Part shown: in pieces, positions 23,590 through 35,781 of the stretch
How the letters are laid out: every line of letters starts with the position of its first letter
Numbering within the stretch: the first letter of the stretch is position 1
NCBI RefSeq assembly: GCF_901000735.1
Contig: NC_081550.1
Coordinates: 4,112,669 to 4,176,668 of the forward strand
DNA length: 64,000 nucleotides
Direction: 5' to 3'
Source of the DNA: Corylus avellana
Lineage: Eukaryota; Streptophyta; Magnoliopsida; Fagales; Betulaceae
Position numbers and translations under genes: made by a program
The notes under the pieces: generated by a model
Databases searched by the model: none
What the model was told of the DNA's origin: nothing
Seen by the model: the letters and a program-made list of their open reading frames with translations, nothing else

Positions 23590-23853
23590 TATTTTATACT
23601 GTTGTTGGCTGTTGCTCTTTCCATAATGGGAGAGGTGGTTTGTTTTCTCTGAGGTCCAGATCGGGTGCAATGAGCCAGCTCATGGCACTCAGATTCCACC
23701 ATACTTGAGCAGGTGTCCAGACAATCTGAGTAGCACCAGCTTAAGCAAGGTGGGGCTTGAATGCCCTCTCACATGAGGGCTATCCATATGCAATTAGTAG
23801 TCTCATTGTACCCAATCCCCATCCATTTTTATCTACTATATCATGTTTAAATA

Positions 23854-24004
23854 GGATTTGGCTTACATGCTGTAACTTAAGCAACGGTAAAGATTGAATC
23901 TCTCAATTTTTTTTTTTTTTCTCCTATTAAAATCTTTTAAAAGTAAGTCAACTTTGAGATTCAATTTTAACCGTTGCTTATACTACAGCATGTAAGCCAA
24001 ATCC
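23854..24004. mobile_element. MITE, GGATTTGGCTTACATGC type
   Basis: A 151-bp foldback element whose arms GGATTTGGCTTACATGCTGT and its complement are almost perfect for about 40 bases. The flanks GTTTAAATA (23845-23853) and GTTTAAAGA (24005-24013) are a 9-bp direct repeat with one change, as expected for a MULE-type insertion. A partial related word occurs near 22246. Confidence 0.75.
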
Positions 24005-24432
24005 GTTTAAAGATTGAGGTAAAGCTTTCTAAGCCAGAAAGGTCAAGCTTCAATTTTTCACTAATTTTTTCCACTGAAAGCCCGCGGAAATCCCAAGAGG
24101 TTGTATTGATCTAGAACTGTACTATAGGAGGCATGGCGTTTCCAACGTAGTCAAGTTCTTAATACCTCTTAACTCTGCTTGTGGTTCCAATGGGTGACCT
24201 GATTAATTGAATGACAGAGGCCAACTGGAAGCAACTATAACCAAGTTTAGACAAGATATTCCAGGTGCAGTGTGGTTTCTGGCCCTGGCTTGGAGATAAT
24301 CAAGAATGAGATGTTTTTAATCTAATTTAAGATATGAAATTTTGGTGAACTTGTACTGTGGTCTTAACTTTGATCTTCAATTGATGAGGGCTTCGAATTA
24401 TTGAAGATGTGATGTAGTAATGATTTTTTTTT

Positions 24433-24920
24433 TTTAAATACATTTTACTCTCTAAATTATTCACCTATTTGCACTTTTACTTCTAATGTTTAAAATGTAA
24501 CACTTAACCCTCTAAACTTTCAAATTGTTGCAATTCGACCATTCTGACTTTTGTTTTTTTTTTAATGCTCCCATCACATATTTTATTTAAAAAAAGAAAT
24601 CCAAAAAAACAAAAAACCAAAAAAAAAAAAGCAAAAAGAAATATGTTGCGGCGGCTGAACCACCCCATAGGGAATGGCCGGCCACCTTGTTTGGCCTGGG
24701 GGTGGCCGAACCACCCCCTTGGCCTAAGGGTTTAGCCCAAATTAGTTTTTGAGGGTTTGGCCGAAGTGGGTGGTTCGGCCGCCCCCTTGGGCCTAACGAA
24801 AAGGAGAAAGTGGAAGAAAATTAAAGTTCAATACACTAAAATGAGAGACTTTGAACATTGAAAGATGTTTGCAAAAGCCGCATAACTTTATGGGGTAAGT
24901 GAAATTACCCATTTTTAAAA
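24433..24920. mobile_element. Foldback element with GC-rich core
   Basis: AT-rich arms flank a core (about 24650-24800) of GGCCGAACCACCCCC-type words in both orientations. Arm pairing is weaker than in the 18785 element, so the ends are approximate. Confidence 0.5.
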
Positions 24921-25654
24921 ATAAATAAATAAAATAATCGTCAAACTTGCTTGAGCAAATGCTGTGCAAGTGTTTAGTGAAATTTCTGTTTCATGGTTGG
25001 TCACAATATCGTTTGAGCCAATGTCGAGCAAAAGTCAAGTGAAAATCTAGTCATAATCTCGCTCTAGCATGAGTCGAGTGAGATTTTTGTACCAGATTTT
25101 CAGACTTCTATTAACGGCCCATTTTGATCCAGTAACTATACAAAAATGTAGCCTTTTTAATCAGCCTGAGGCGGAACTATTAACAACCTTGGATTGCATG
25201 AAGCCAGGTGCATCAATAATGTTAAAAGTCACCAGTAAATTGATCTGCATCATATGCCATGTGCTCATAATTTTTATTGCATCATGTCCATCTTCCTTAA
25301 CAATTTTTTTTTTCCTAGCAAGTTCTTCCTATTTCAGTTTGTCCATTTTCTTTCTCATCAATAAAATGGATAATGATGCCCCCTTTCCTCCTTTGAATTA
25401 AGAATTAATAATGTGTGGGCCTGTGTGTCAATAAGAACATATGTTAGGTTCCTTTCAATGTCACAGAAGGGCAAAACTACCCTGAGCCCATCACTAAATT
25501 CCTTTAGATGATGACAAATTTGTTATAAGAATCATAGTAAATAAAAGAATTTTTATAAGATTTATTTGTCCGATCGTCAAGGTTGGTTCCATACATTTTG
25601 AAACCTAAGACGACAATTTCAAATAAGGAATTTTTTCTTATACTTAAATATTAA

Positions 25655-25985
25655 ATAAGGTAAAGTCCACTTAGCTCCCTCAAACTACCACTCCAATGAT
25701 AATCTACCCCTCAAACTATCAGTTGCGACAATTTACCTCTCAAACTATCAAAACAATGACAATGTACCCTCAATTTTAATAAATTAACGAAATTACCTTT
25801 ACTAAAATAAGGGTATTTTTGTTTTATTGAAATTTTTATAGGGGCAATTTTGTCATTTTGCTAGCATTGGGGGGTACATTGTCATTGTTTGATAGTTTAG
25901 GGGATCAATTGTCGTAATTGATAGTTTTGAGGATATATTATCATTGGGGTGGTAGTTTGAAGGGGTTATGTGGACTTTTATCCTA
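25655..25985. mobile_element. Foldback element, about 330 bp
   Basis: The left arm (AAAGTCCACTTAGCTCCCTC) pairs with the right arm (GGTTATGTGGACTTTTATCC). Inside, the words CCTCAAACTATCA and TGATAGTTTGAGG recur in opposite orientation. No coding sequence. Elements of this design are often mispredicted as small proteins. Confidence 0.7.
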
Positions 25986-26521
25986 TTAAATATTTACATT
26001 AGAATTAATATTAATTTTTTTTTTTTATTAAAATCATTCTTCTTGCTTTCTAGGATGAAAATTACTAACAAAATTTTTTAATTCAAGACTTTCTGTATTC
26101 TTCTCAATATTCAATTTAGATTGACGTTGGAGTACATTAGAAACAAAAGACTTTTCATGTTCTACTGATAATGTAATTGAAATTGAAATTGCCACATTGG
26201 AGAAAGTTATGCATGTTGGACTTTTATGAATGTGAAAATGGATAAGTAAATAAGTGGACATTTCAATAATTCATATACGTTGAAAAGTTTACGACGGTGA
26301 GGCCTTAATTATTAACTTTCATCAAAAGTCTATTCTTTATGAGTGTGAATATATTGTACACATTAGAAGAGATGGAATGACTACATGTAGTCAATAAATT
26401 CTCATTTTCATATCTAAAAAATTGTTTAAGGCTCCAATATTGTAAAATTATTTTTTACCATAATTGAGGGCCTTAATTAGAGATTCTTGATTAACTTTTT
26501 ACTATACTAAAGTTTTAAAAC

Positions 26522-26628
26522 TTTTTTTTTTTTTTTTGACACGTCCGCACAAGAGGGGGAGGAGGATTCGAACTAGTGACCTCCACTTCATAAGGCGTGG
26601 TCCTAGCCGATTGAGTTTCCTCTTGGAA
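26522..26628 (-). mobile_element. tRNA-derived SINE (family A), reverse strand
   Basis: Same family as 18622-18732. A T-rich run at the left is the complement of the A tail, next to TTGACACGTCCGCAC. The complement of CTAGTTCGAATCC serves as the B box, and the head is degraded (AGTTTCCTCTTGG). Confidence 0.75.
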
Positions 26629-27420
26629 ATAACCTTTATTGTACAATTTGTAATTAGTGGCCTTATTAGGGCAATAGTTGATCTAAAAGGTTGACTGAGA
26701 TTGCTATGTCACTATTGTGAGGCAATTGCATGTTAAAAAAGAAAAAAAAAAAAGAAGTAATTTTGTGTATTACTAGATCTATTTGATATGAATTACATTA
26801 GACTCAAAACACTATCATTTGAAAGTTTGTGCTAGGGATATCATAACAATGTGCATGCACCCCACCCTCAATCACACAATAATCTCTAATGAGTGATAAA
26901 TTTTGGTGGGAGGTGTCTTTTGATATTTGCTATATAGACACATCTCTTTCAAGGGTTGCATCTCTTTAAAAAGATGCAAGTCTTAAAAGAAGATCGAGTT
27001 GCATATGATGGGAAAAGACATCATTGTATTTATAAAATGAGATAATGGTAGCCATCAACAGAAATCTCCCATGCATGTAGTAAATACCCTAATTAATAAG
27101 AATTATCACCATTTTTGTTTAAGATCCTTCACCCTTGAGATTTTTCACTCAATTTTCAAGCAAGGAGCTCTTAGTTTGAACTCTCCAAAAGAACAAATAA
27201 TTGTGGTTTGTTCTTTTGAGCATTGGATTAAATGATTCTTTTCCTTCTTTTTGCCATTTCCTCTTCCCTCTTTTCTTTTGGGATTCTCTGCCTTAAGAAT
27301 CTCCCAACCAATGAAATGACAACCTTTTGTATTTTCCTTTATTCTCTACTTTTGTATGTTGCCTTCTTTCTCTTGATTTGTATTGTTTTTCGAAGAAGAA
27401 AATAATTTAATGAAAATTTT
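26629..27420. other. AT-rich spacer, no gene seen
   Basis: No supported coding or RNA feature. Short frames here are isolated and lack codon structure. Confidence 0.45.
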
Positions 27421-27421
27421 A

Positions 27422-27807
27422 AGGGGAAACGTCACTGAGAACCCCTGAACTTTTACTAATTTTGAAATACCCACCATAAACTTCAAAATCTCTCAATTTA
27501 GTCACTTGAACTTTTAATTCCTCTCAATTTGGACTCCTCGGTCAATTTTAGCCGTTAAAAATACAAAAAAAAGACCAAAATATCTCCGATTTTTGTTTTT
27601 TTTTTTTTAAAATAAAAAAACATTTTGGAAGTTGAAATTTTATACAAAGTTGGGGATATAAACATCATGTAACGTTTAAAATCAGACAAAGGAGTCCAAA
27701 TTGAGAACAATTGAAAGCTCATGAGACTAAATTGAGAGATTTTGAAGTTTAGGGGAGGTTTATCAAATTGAGTGGAAGTTTAGGAGTTTTGAGTGAAGTT
27801 TCCCCAA
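27422..27807. mobile_element. Foldback element, about 385 bp
   Basis: The left end GGGGAAACGTCACTGAGAAC pairs with the right end GAGTGAAGTTTCCCC. Inside, ACCATAAACTTCAAAATCTC matches the complement of GAGATTTTGAAGTTTAGG. Related in style to 25655-25985 and 42127-42500. Confidence 0.7.
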
Positions 27808-29137
27808 AATCTTAATATCAAAAATGTGTAAAAGGTTGAAAAAATATCATATTATATGGTTTTATGAGAACAAAAATATTACACATGTTTTCTTTGCTAA
27901 CAAGCTATCCCATCCATAGATGCTAGGGCAGCTCAGAATCCCTTGAGTGGATTCTAACGGGAAGAATAAAATTCGAGACACTATTCTAATTTATATATAT
28001 ATATATATAGAAAGAAAAATTAAAAGAAATTGAATTAGAATCTTAAGAATTAAGAAAATGTTTTGACAAAAAGAAAAAAGAAATGAAAAAGAGAACCTAG
28101 CCTTTTGCATTGTGAGTGTTATAAAGCCATTGGTGTGATATATCCTTAGCTTGTGTAGCTTAAGAAAGCCTTGTTCTCTTTTTATCGAAAAGAACCATGA
28201 ACATGATTGATAAAGAAGAAAAGTTGACGGAAAAGAGATGGATGGAAATTGAATCCAGAATCCAAAATAGAGATGTAGTGGAGGGTGGGGAAGATTAATT
28301 TGGATTAATTAATATATATATATATTGAGGCTAATTTAATTTGCTCAAAGATAGATCTCTAAAGATACTACACTTTTCTTTCTGTTTTTTTTTTTTTTAA
28401 AAAAAAAAATTTATCTAATTAAAAAGGCAGATAGGAGAGACCAATTATAACTATTTTATTTGGGTAGAAGTAGATGAGGAGCCTTGACAATAAGAACTGT
28501 AAATACTCCTTCAAATTTAATTGATTAACCTATAACCTGACTTAACCCTAATAGAATATCAGTAAGAGCTAAGACAATCGGATCTTTTGAGCAACATAAG
28601 CATAGTACGAACACATGCACACACACGAAAACAACTTTAAAGACTTGATGTGTATGAATTACCTTTGGTTATAGTGGAAAAGTTCATTCTTCAGGACGAG
28701 GTAATCATCATTTTTTATTTTTTATTTTTTTATTTTTTCTCTTTAAGGCTAAAATTTTAGTAGTGCAATCGCATATTCTTTGATAAGAAGAGCATCGATC
28801 TGCCTCAACTTCATCAATACGTTTTAGCAATCAGTAGAAAGCTTCTTTGTTAGATGGAGAGACAAAGAGGTATGGTGATAAACATGCGTGTAAGATCACT
28901 CACTTTTCCTATTTTAATTATTTACTTTCAATTTTTCATTGAAAATATTCGTTCTTTATTTACTTTCCATATTCCAAAAAAATATATAGATAATTATAAA
29001 TTTTTTATTATTATTTATTAATATAAATTATAGATTGTTGAGCTGAGCATTGTAGCAGCAAAGCTAGCTATTTTGGCTTAATCCAACGCGAATGCTCTAA
29101 CATGGGTACGTACAAAGTTTCGTAAGCGTGCGCTATT
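27808..29137. other. AT-rich spacer, no gene seen
   Basis: It contains TA microsatellites (about 27990-28008 and 28311-28325) and a T/A run at 28386-28410. No gene or clear element was recognised. Confidence 0.45.
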
Positions 29138-29287
29138 GAAAAATGTTACACATACTTTTACTCTCACACTTTTTATCTCTGACGTGGCAGTAAATATCAC
29201 AATTAGATTCAAAATTTAATAGTAATTTTTACTGTCATGTTAGAAAATATATATTTAAAAGTATAAGAGTGAGTGTGTGTAGCATTT
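29138..29287. mobile_element. Small MITE-like foldback
   Basis: AATGTTACACATACTTTTACTCTCACAC at the left pairs imperfectly with GTATAAGAGTGAGTGTGTGTAGCATT at the right. Target duplications are not clear. Confidence 0.5.
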
Positions 29288-29995
29288 ATTTGTACAATTT
29301 AATAGTGCGGTAATTAACTAAAGAAAGGCAAATGTCAGACATGAATGTCATTTCGGTTTGTTAATGCTTTTTAGAGTTTAAGGTTTAAAGTGTTTGTTTA
29401 AAAGAAAAATAAATAAAAAAGATACAAAAGTTTCAAAAAGTCATAGGATCTATAAGTTTACCGTAAAAGCCAAGGCAAAAATGTGAACTGTGGGATGTTT
29501 TTCTCACCAAGCGTCAACAACTCCCAACCACCGTTAATTTGGACGGATGTATTAGGTGGGAATTGTGGAAGCTGTTGCTTGCACTTGCATGCAGAATACA
29601 TCCAAATTGACAGTTGGTAGCGTCAGTTGAGGGTGACGGACATGTCCGAAGAGCATGTCGTTTGTTGACCTTCTTTTGAGTCGGTCGGTACCACCAGAAA
29701 ACCGGCACATCGTTGCGTTCGTTAATCAATGGACATCAACGAAGTATTGTCGATGTTGACATTTGACCACCACTACCACCACCACCTTCGCTAATGTCTT
29801 CATCATATAAATATGTTTTATTTATCAGAAAGTATATATGGGCTCCTCTCTTCTGTGTAACTTTACTTCTTTAATTTAGCTAGCTCCACGACATGATGTT
29901 ATAAAAGGTTAATTGTTAATTAATTATCATTATTGATTGTCGTAATTCTAGGTGTAGGAAGACAACATGCATATAAAAACATATTAAGGTCTTCA

Positions 29996-30099
29996 ATGAG
30001 TAGCTCAATCGGTGGCAGTAGGTCACACCTCCTGGAGCGAAGGTCACTAGTTCGAATCTCTCCTCCTCCCTCTCTTGTGTAGACATGTTAAAAAAAAAA
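29996..30099 (+). mobile_element. tRNA-derived SINE (family A), forward
   Basis: The head ATGAGTAGCTCAATCGGTGG is followed by the B box CTAGTTCGAATCTC, TTGTGTAGACATG and an A tail at 30089-30098. It is the clearest forward copy of the family in the window. Confidence 0.8.
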
Positions 30100-30439
30100 C
30101 ATATTAAGGAGCTCTATTGCAGTGAAATCTTTTTACAGTTGAAGCGAGAAAAATGCATATATACATTAATACATAGATGGTAATTAATACAATGCATAAT
30201 GAATTTGTATTTCTTAAACAAATTTAATTAGGGAGTGTTTTTTGCTTTTGGAGAAACAATGTGAGAAATTTCATACGCCGAATAGGTAATTGAATATTCT
30301 AAAATTTATTTAAATTAACACGTGAATCCCATATAAGATTTCTATGCTACCGGCTTAAATTGATAGTAATTTAAACAAATATTTGTTGTAAATCCTTATC
30401 CAACCAAATTAATGAGGGCATCATACTTGGATACTCAAG

Positions 30440-30600
30440 GGGCTAGCTAGCTCAGTTGGTGAAAGCCTGATTTTTAAAGTAATACACTTCATGATCTTTT
30501 AAGTTCAAAATTCATTGAGTGCAAACTGACCGATCTTGGTCAATTTTTTCACGACTCAACGGGTCCGTGCTGAGAGTAGTGCAACGCATGGGTCCCGAAT
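30440..30600 (+). mobile_element. Possible second tRNA-type SINE
   Basis: GGGGCTAGCTAGCTCAGTTGGTG resembles a tRNA A-box head, and AAGTTCAAAATTC a mutated B box. It is not the same family as the 29996 copy. No tail or target duplication is clear. Confidence 0.35.
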
Positions 30601-31120
30601 TTGCCTACAGAAGTGGGTACACAAAATAATTTTTCCTTCCCGGTATTAAAAAACTTTTCATTAGATTCCAAGTCCCCGGTTCCACTCAACCCCACACACA
30701 GACTTTTTGATATTCATGAATTTAATGAAACCGTTGGGAGGTCCTGGCGGTATATCCCGGGACCCTACTGGTACCCAAAGTGCCGTCGTTTTCGTATGAA
30801 AGCTTCTAAAAATGCATGCACTTAGCAAGACTCCATCATCATGTATGAATGCATGCAGCTCCATTTGTCCTTTGTGAACTCCGGCCGTTGGATCCCGCTA
30901 CTTTTTGGTTGACGCGTTGATTTTTGGGGGCCAGCGTTGGTTGTGTCCCTCGTACGTGATGAACATTATTATTAACCACTCACGTGCCTAATGGGTCATA
31001 TCGCAAAATAGACTCTTTTCTGTGCTTCTTTCGTACCATTAATAGTAATTTTTAAGCGGTTGGGTAAAAATTAGGGTGAAAGTTTTCCTATAATGAGAAT
31101 TTTTAAATCTTATTAGTATT

Positions 31121-31354
31121 TGTTAAAGTAATGGTTAAGTAATTAAATTTACCTCTTCCTATAATTTTAAGCTTTTAAAATAATTAGTAATTTAACATAG
31201 TATCAGAGCCAAAGATTATGTGATCGAACTTTGACTCTGTCAAATTACTCATATTTAAATTAAATATTTTACGTGTTAGTCGTCACCTATTAAAAAGGAG
31301 TTTGAGCTCACACGTGGAGGGAGTGTTAAAGTAATGATTAAGTAATTAAATTTA
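31121..31354 (+). mobile_element. TRIM-like miniature retrotransposon
   Basis: The direct repeat TGTTAAAGTAATG(G/A)TTAAG opens copies at 31121 and 31324. After the first repeat (ending AACA at 31197) comes TAGTATCAGAGCC, one base from the plant tRNA-Met primer-binding site. A purine-rich GTGGAGGGAG lies directly before the second repeat. The inside (about 110 bases) codes for nothing. The right repeat matches for only about 30 bases and then diverges, so the element is damaged. Confidence 0.65.
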
Positions 31355-31359
31355 CCATT

Positions 31360-33430
31360 AACCGATTTAAATCTTATGTCTTGAATCGGACTCGAGAGAA
31401 CTAGCGGTTCATTTGAATTTAAATTCCATTTTAATACAACGTGTTTTAGTTAGTGGCGACTGATTGCAGAATTTAACATTGTTTTAGCATCCACATTTTA
31501 ATGAGAATGTGGATTTCTTTTCGCTAAAATACAACCAAATGAATTAATCTTTTAAAATTTTTACAAATCCTAAAAGGTTGTCCTTGTCCAAATACTCCTC
31601 CATTAGTTATGTTACTGGATCATTTGGAGAGTGTGAATGATTAGCTCTGTGATTGGGCCATGGTGCATGTGCGCACCTTATTAATATTTGGAAACTATAA
31701 TGAGATAGTTAGCTGAGGTCACAAATCATGAAGTCCATGAATTGAAAATATAGATAAGGAATCATTCGACATTCTTTGTATAAGCAAGAAATCATCATAT
31801 TTGTTTGTACTTTTATTTTGTCTGTGTTTAGTTAATATTTGTTTGTACTTTTATTTTGTCTGTGTTTTTTTAACTAAGACATGCATTAATAAACAACTCA
31901 AAACACAAATTAATGTTAAAAATGAGTAATATTATATACATTTTTATCCCACAACTATGTTACACGGTTGGTCTGGTAGTTCCAACCAACTTTTAACATT
32001 TTATTTTTTAATTGATAACGGCAGCATTATAGGATATTTATGAGATAAAGATATGATTTTTAACATTATTTCTTAAAAATACAAAAGCAATTTTCACTTC
32101 TATGTCATATCGGTTGTGTTTGGCAATGGCCATAGACAGTTATTATTTATACTTTACACATTTAAATTATCAACATTCTTACTTTTTACATCACATTAAT
32201 CACTTTTTACTACTATTCAAATAAAAAAATCATTATAAAACAACTTTTTATTTATTTTTTCATACCAAGCATTCTTTTTTCTTTTTTCTTTTTTTTTTTT
32301 TTTTTTTTTTTTCACGTCAATCAATTTGTGCTATAATAACATGCCAATGCCAAACGGACCCCATCAAAATACATTTTCAAACTAAAAATGAAAATTAAAC
32401 ACCTACCAACACCTTAACAACAAGCATATTTTATTTTATTTTTCTTTGTGGAAATTATTGCAACCTCAAGAATTGTGCAAATGGTAGAGGAGTGGCGTGG
32501 GGAAGATGTTGGAATTAAATTCAAATATTACCAACCGAAACGAGGAACTATAGTGCCTATTGTAGACTCATGGAGTAAAGATCAATAAGTAAGATGTAAT
32601 AATACCCTTTGGAGTTGCATAAATCACTTTCTTGTTTTAAAAAATATTTCTCCTTAAATATATGCCTAAAGTGTCCATTACCTTTGACAATTAGGTTTTT
32701 GTTTGTCAGCTTAGATGACTTAGTCAATAGGTCACAAAGCTTTTTTCATTTGATTAGGAAGCCATAAAAAATTTCTTCCACAAAAGCGACTTGCCCGTGT
32801 CAGTCATTAGTCTTCTCAATTAGAGTAATGTTATAAATAAGATTTTTTTTTTCCCTCAAACGTCACGTTGGAAAATAATGGAAGGATAAGAGTCTTATTG
32901 TATAACATTTAACTTTCAATTTATATATAAAAAAAAAAAAAAAAAAAACTCATGATGCTCTCACTCTCTCAATTGATGCTTTGGGTTTCCATCAATGTCA
33001 TGCCATGGTTCATGGTTGCTTCAGGGTTAGGTTTCTGCTATTCGTGGTACAAACTTTTTTGATTGATCTTTAATTTTTCATTTGATCTGAACACATCTAA
33101 TCAGGAAAAAAAAAAAAAAAAAAAAAACCTCCTAGTAAACTTTTGTCATCATTATTAGTTCATGATGTTCTTCACTCTTCCTATGATGTTTGGAAGGAAT
33201 GTGTAGAAAATAGGGAGGGGGTGGCCCTTCCCTGACCCGATCGAGCACCCACCCACCCAGGCCACCTCATACTTTTCTTCAACTAGAAGTTGCAAGGAAG
33301 TTTTCAGAGAAAGTCTATTTGGCTAAAGAACATAAACATTACTTTTAATACAAAGTCGTGCAAAATAAAAATGAATCTTTTAGGTAAAAACACTCTATTT
33401 ATGTGCTATTGCTGGAAGGCTCGTTCTGAG
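31360..33430. other. AT-rich spacer with simple repeats
   Basis: It contains a duplicated TTTGTTTGTACTTTTATTTTGTCTGTGTTT block at about 31800-31867 and long A or T runs near 32290, 32930 and 33105. A small foldback at about 32824-32911 has ends of the GTAATGTTATA type. No gene was recognised. Confidence 0.45.
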
Positions 33431-34030
33431 AAATTTGTAAAGGTAAATTGGGGTGCTGCGGTAGATATACATCATAAGAATTGAAAATGATAGAGTCCCA
33501 ACTTATTTGCCCAACTTAAGTCCAAATTTTACCTTATTTTTTTATTTAAAAATAAATAAATAGCAAATGAAAAAAATGTCTGAAGTAATATCTATTTTTG
33601 GTCCTTCTTTTATTTGGTATTTTTTAAAAAAATGAAAAATGAAATTTTTTTTATTAAAAAATCGTACTTTTTAAAAAAAAATTTTAAATGACATTTTTAT
33701 GAAGAAAAATATCATTTTGCATTTTAAAAAAAATACCAAATCAAAGAAGGACCAAAAATAAATATTATTCTCACACATTTTTTTCATTTGCTATTTATTT
33801 ATTTTTTAAAAAAAAATTAAAAAATAAGGCAAAAGTTGGACTTAAGTTGAGCAAATAAGCTGGATACCTATCATCCCTATATGAGCATATGAGTGATTGT
33901 GCGTAATTCTATAAGTTAGGTGTTGGCTATTTTGCAATCCTCAAAAGCTAATATTACCGATCCAATTGTTGCTGCTTTATGGGCACGAGCAATAGTTATT
34001 GCTAAAGAAATGGGATGGAACAAGGTGGAA
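33431..34030 (+). pseudogene. LINE RNase H-domain fragment split by a foldback element
   Basis: The left piece reads KFVKVNWGAAVDIHHKN. The right piece, from about 33893 on, reads VIVRNS, then KANITDPIVAALWARAIVIA and KEMGWNKVE. Together they match the start and middle of the RNase H domain at the 3' end of plant L1-type LINEs. The 388-bp foldback at 33487-33874 separates them exactly at the break. There are internal stops, so it is not functional. Confidence 0.7.
33487..33874. mobile_element. Foldback element inserted in the LINE fragment
   Basis: The ends ATGATAGAGTCCCAACTTAT and GCTGGATACCTATCAT are inverted copies, continuing as TTGCCCAACTTAAGTCC against GGACTTAAGTTGAGCAA. The inside has a second inverted pair around GGTCCTTC and GAAGGACC. 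AT-rich and non-coding. Confidence 0.75.
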
Positions 34031-34496
34031 CGAAAACATTAAAAAAAGATGGGAAAAATTGGTGCTACTATGACCAATTAATTAACGATGCCCCTATTGT
34101 ATTGTATTGTAATCTCTTCAAAAGTGGAGAGTATATCATATTCGACAGAAATAAAGAAAGCAGCTCATAAATTAGCAAAGAATACACTCTTTTACAAAAT
34201 ATCTATTTTCCAATTAATTATCAAACAAGCTTGTAAATATTCTTCTCTCCGATAACTTATTTTTTACAAACCAGCGATTGAATAGAGATCCAGTAATGTT
34301 AATTTAAACATGACATGACTCCATACTCTTTATTAAAAGGTAAGTATATTGATGTTGAGATCAGAGTCCACCAAATTCACCAATAGTTATTCAAGGCCGT
34401 GCGATGCACGACAAACAATTAAATTGTCATAAATCAAAAGCTATGTCCCAACTTGTTCAGCTCATCAGATTATTGTCGGTATTGTATATTAAAAGT

Positions 34497-34673
34497 CTAA
34501 TGTTATGGATCATATTTTTATTATCTTTTTATTCTCAGAAAATTAATGTACCTTTTAAAATCATCATTAAATTTTAAATAAATCATATTTAAATTTTGTT
34601 TCAATGATAATTTTGAAAGCCACATCAATATTAAGAAGATAAAAAAAATAAAAAAATAGTTTATAACATTATT
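34497..34673. mobile_element. Decayed MITE of the GAGTAATGCTA group
   Basis: TAATGTTATGGATCATATTTTTATTATC at the left and AAAATAGTTTATAACATTA at the right resemble the ends of the 17839-18042 element. The inner arms (TTAATGTACCTTTTAAAATC, CACATCAATATTAAG) match that family with many changes. Confidence 0.55.
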
Positions 34674-35530
34674 TTATATATATATATATATATATATAAG
34701 TCATGATTGCTAAGCACGCCGTGTAGAAATTTTTTTTTTAATATTTTAATGCTAAAAACAAAAAAAACAATTTGCCCGTCCTATTTTATTTCACCCAATA
34801 TATATGTTAGACGAAAAAAAAAATAATAATAACAAAAGAACATTATCAGTACCTTAATAAATTCATCCCTTCGCAACTCCAACAGCTAATGTGATGGGGC
34901 CCACCAATTCTGATCTGTCTCATCAGGATGTAGAGGGATGAATCATGTATGATGTATACCTCATCAAGAGAAGGTGGCATGACATCAAAGGAAAGCCATT
35001 GCGTCCTTTTTTCCACCACCCAATGCATATTTCTTTTAGCCTGAGTTCATTATTTTCAAAGTAGACCGGACTTAATATAAAATTATTAGATTAAAATTGA
35101 ATGGTTTGATTAATTTATTTAATTATAATTTTATACATATAAATCAACTCGACTCAAAATCAACACATAAACACAAATTTCAACATCTAATTAAAATTAC
35201 AATTAATGTATTGATAACAGATTTAAGACGTACCACCTAACAACTAAGATTAGGTAGCAACAATCACATGTGCTAATAGTTTAATGGTCTCAAAAAAAAA
35301 TTTAAGTGATAGGACAAGTTACAAGGTGAGAATTCGACTATCGCAATGAAAATTTTTTAACTTGATTAGTGTTAGTCAATTTTAATGTATCATATACTAC
35401 ATGTCTAGGCCCCTCGTGTACAGTTTTTGATATACATTGAGGTAGAGTATCTACTCAAATTCACCCCCTTTAACCTTTTTCGCTTTATATATTAAAAAAA
35501 TAAAAAAATAAAAAGGGTAGATGGCAACAA
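34674..35530. other. Spacer upstream of the NHL12-like gene
   Basis: It has a TA run (34675-34697) and a piece at 34700-34800 similar to the surroundings of the 16135 hairpin. A possible decayed SINE lies at 35270-35400. TATATATA at about 35533 could serve the gene at 35782, leaving a leader of roughly 220 bases. Confidence 0.4.
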
Positions 35531-35781
35531 AGTTATATATACGTGCCTAAGTCATGTCTACAAGTGATTTTTTTTTTTTGTTATTTTTTCTTTAGTTCTA
35601 TATGATGCACACTTCCTCTGTCACTCTGAAACTTTTTTGTTGGTAAATTTCCCTCAAAGAGTCAATTGGGTTCATTTCTTTAACTTCCTTATCAGCTAGA
35701 GTTTTCCGGGTCCCCACTACCCAGGCTACCCTCCGGAAGCCTCCGTAAAACCTCGGGAGTCGGGATCCTCCGCTCAAGAAA

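Noticed and set aside
26034..26261. 75-codon minus-strand frame with some resemblance to hAT/TTF transposase C-termini (EKSF word)
   Set aside because: The similarity is a few residues, the usual ERSFSKLK order is not kept, and no terminal repeats were found; not strong enough to call.
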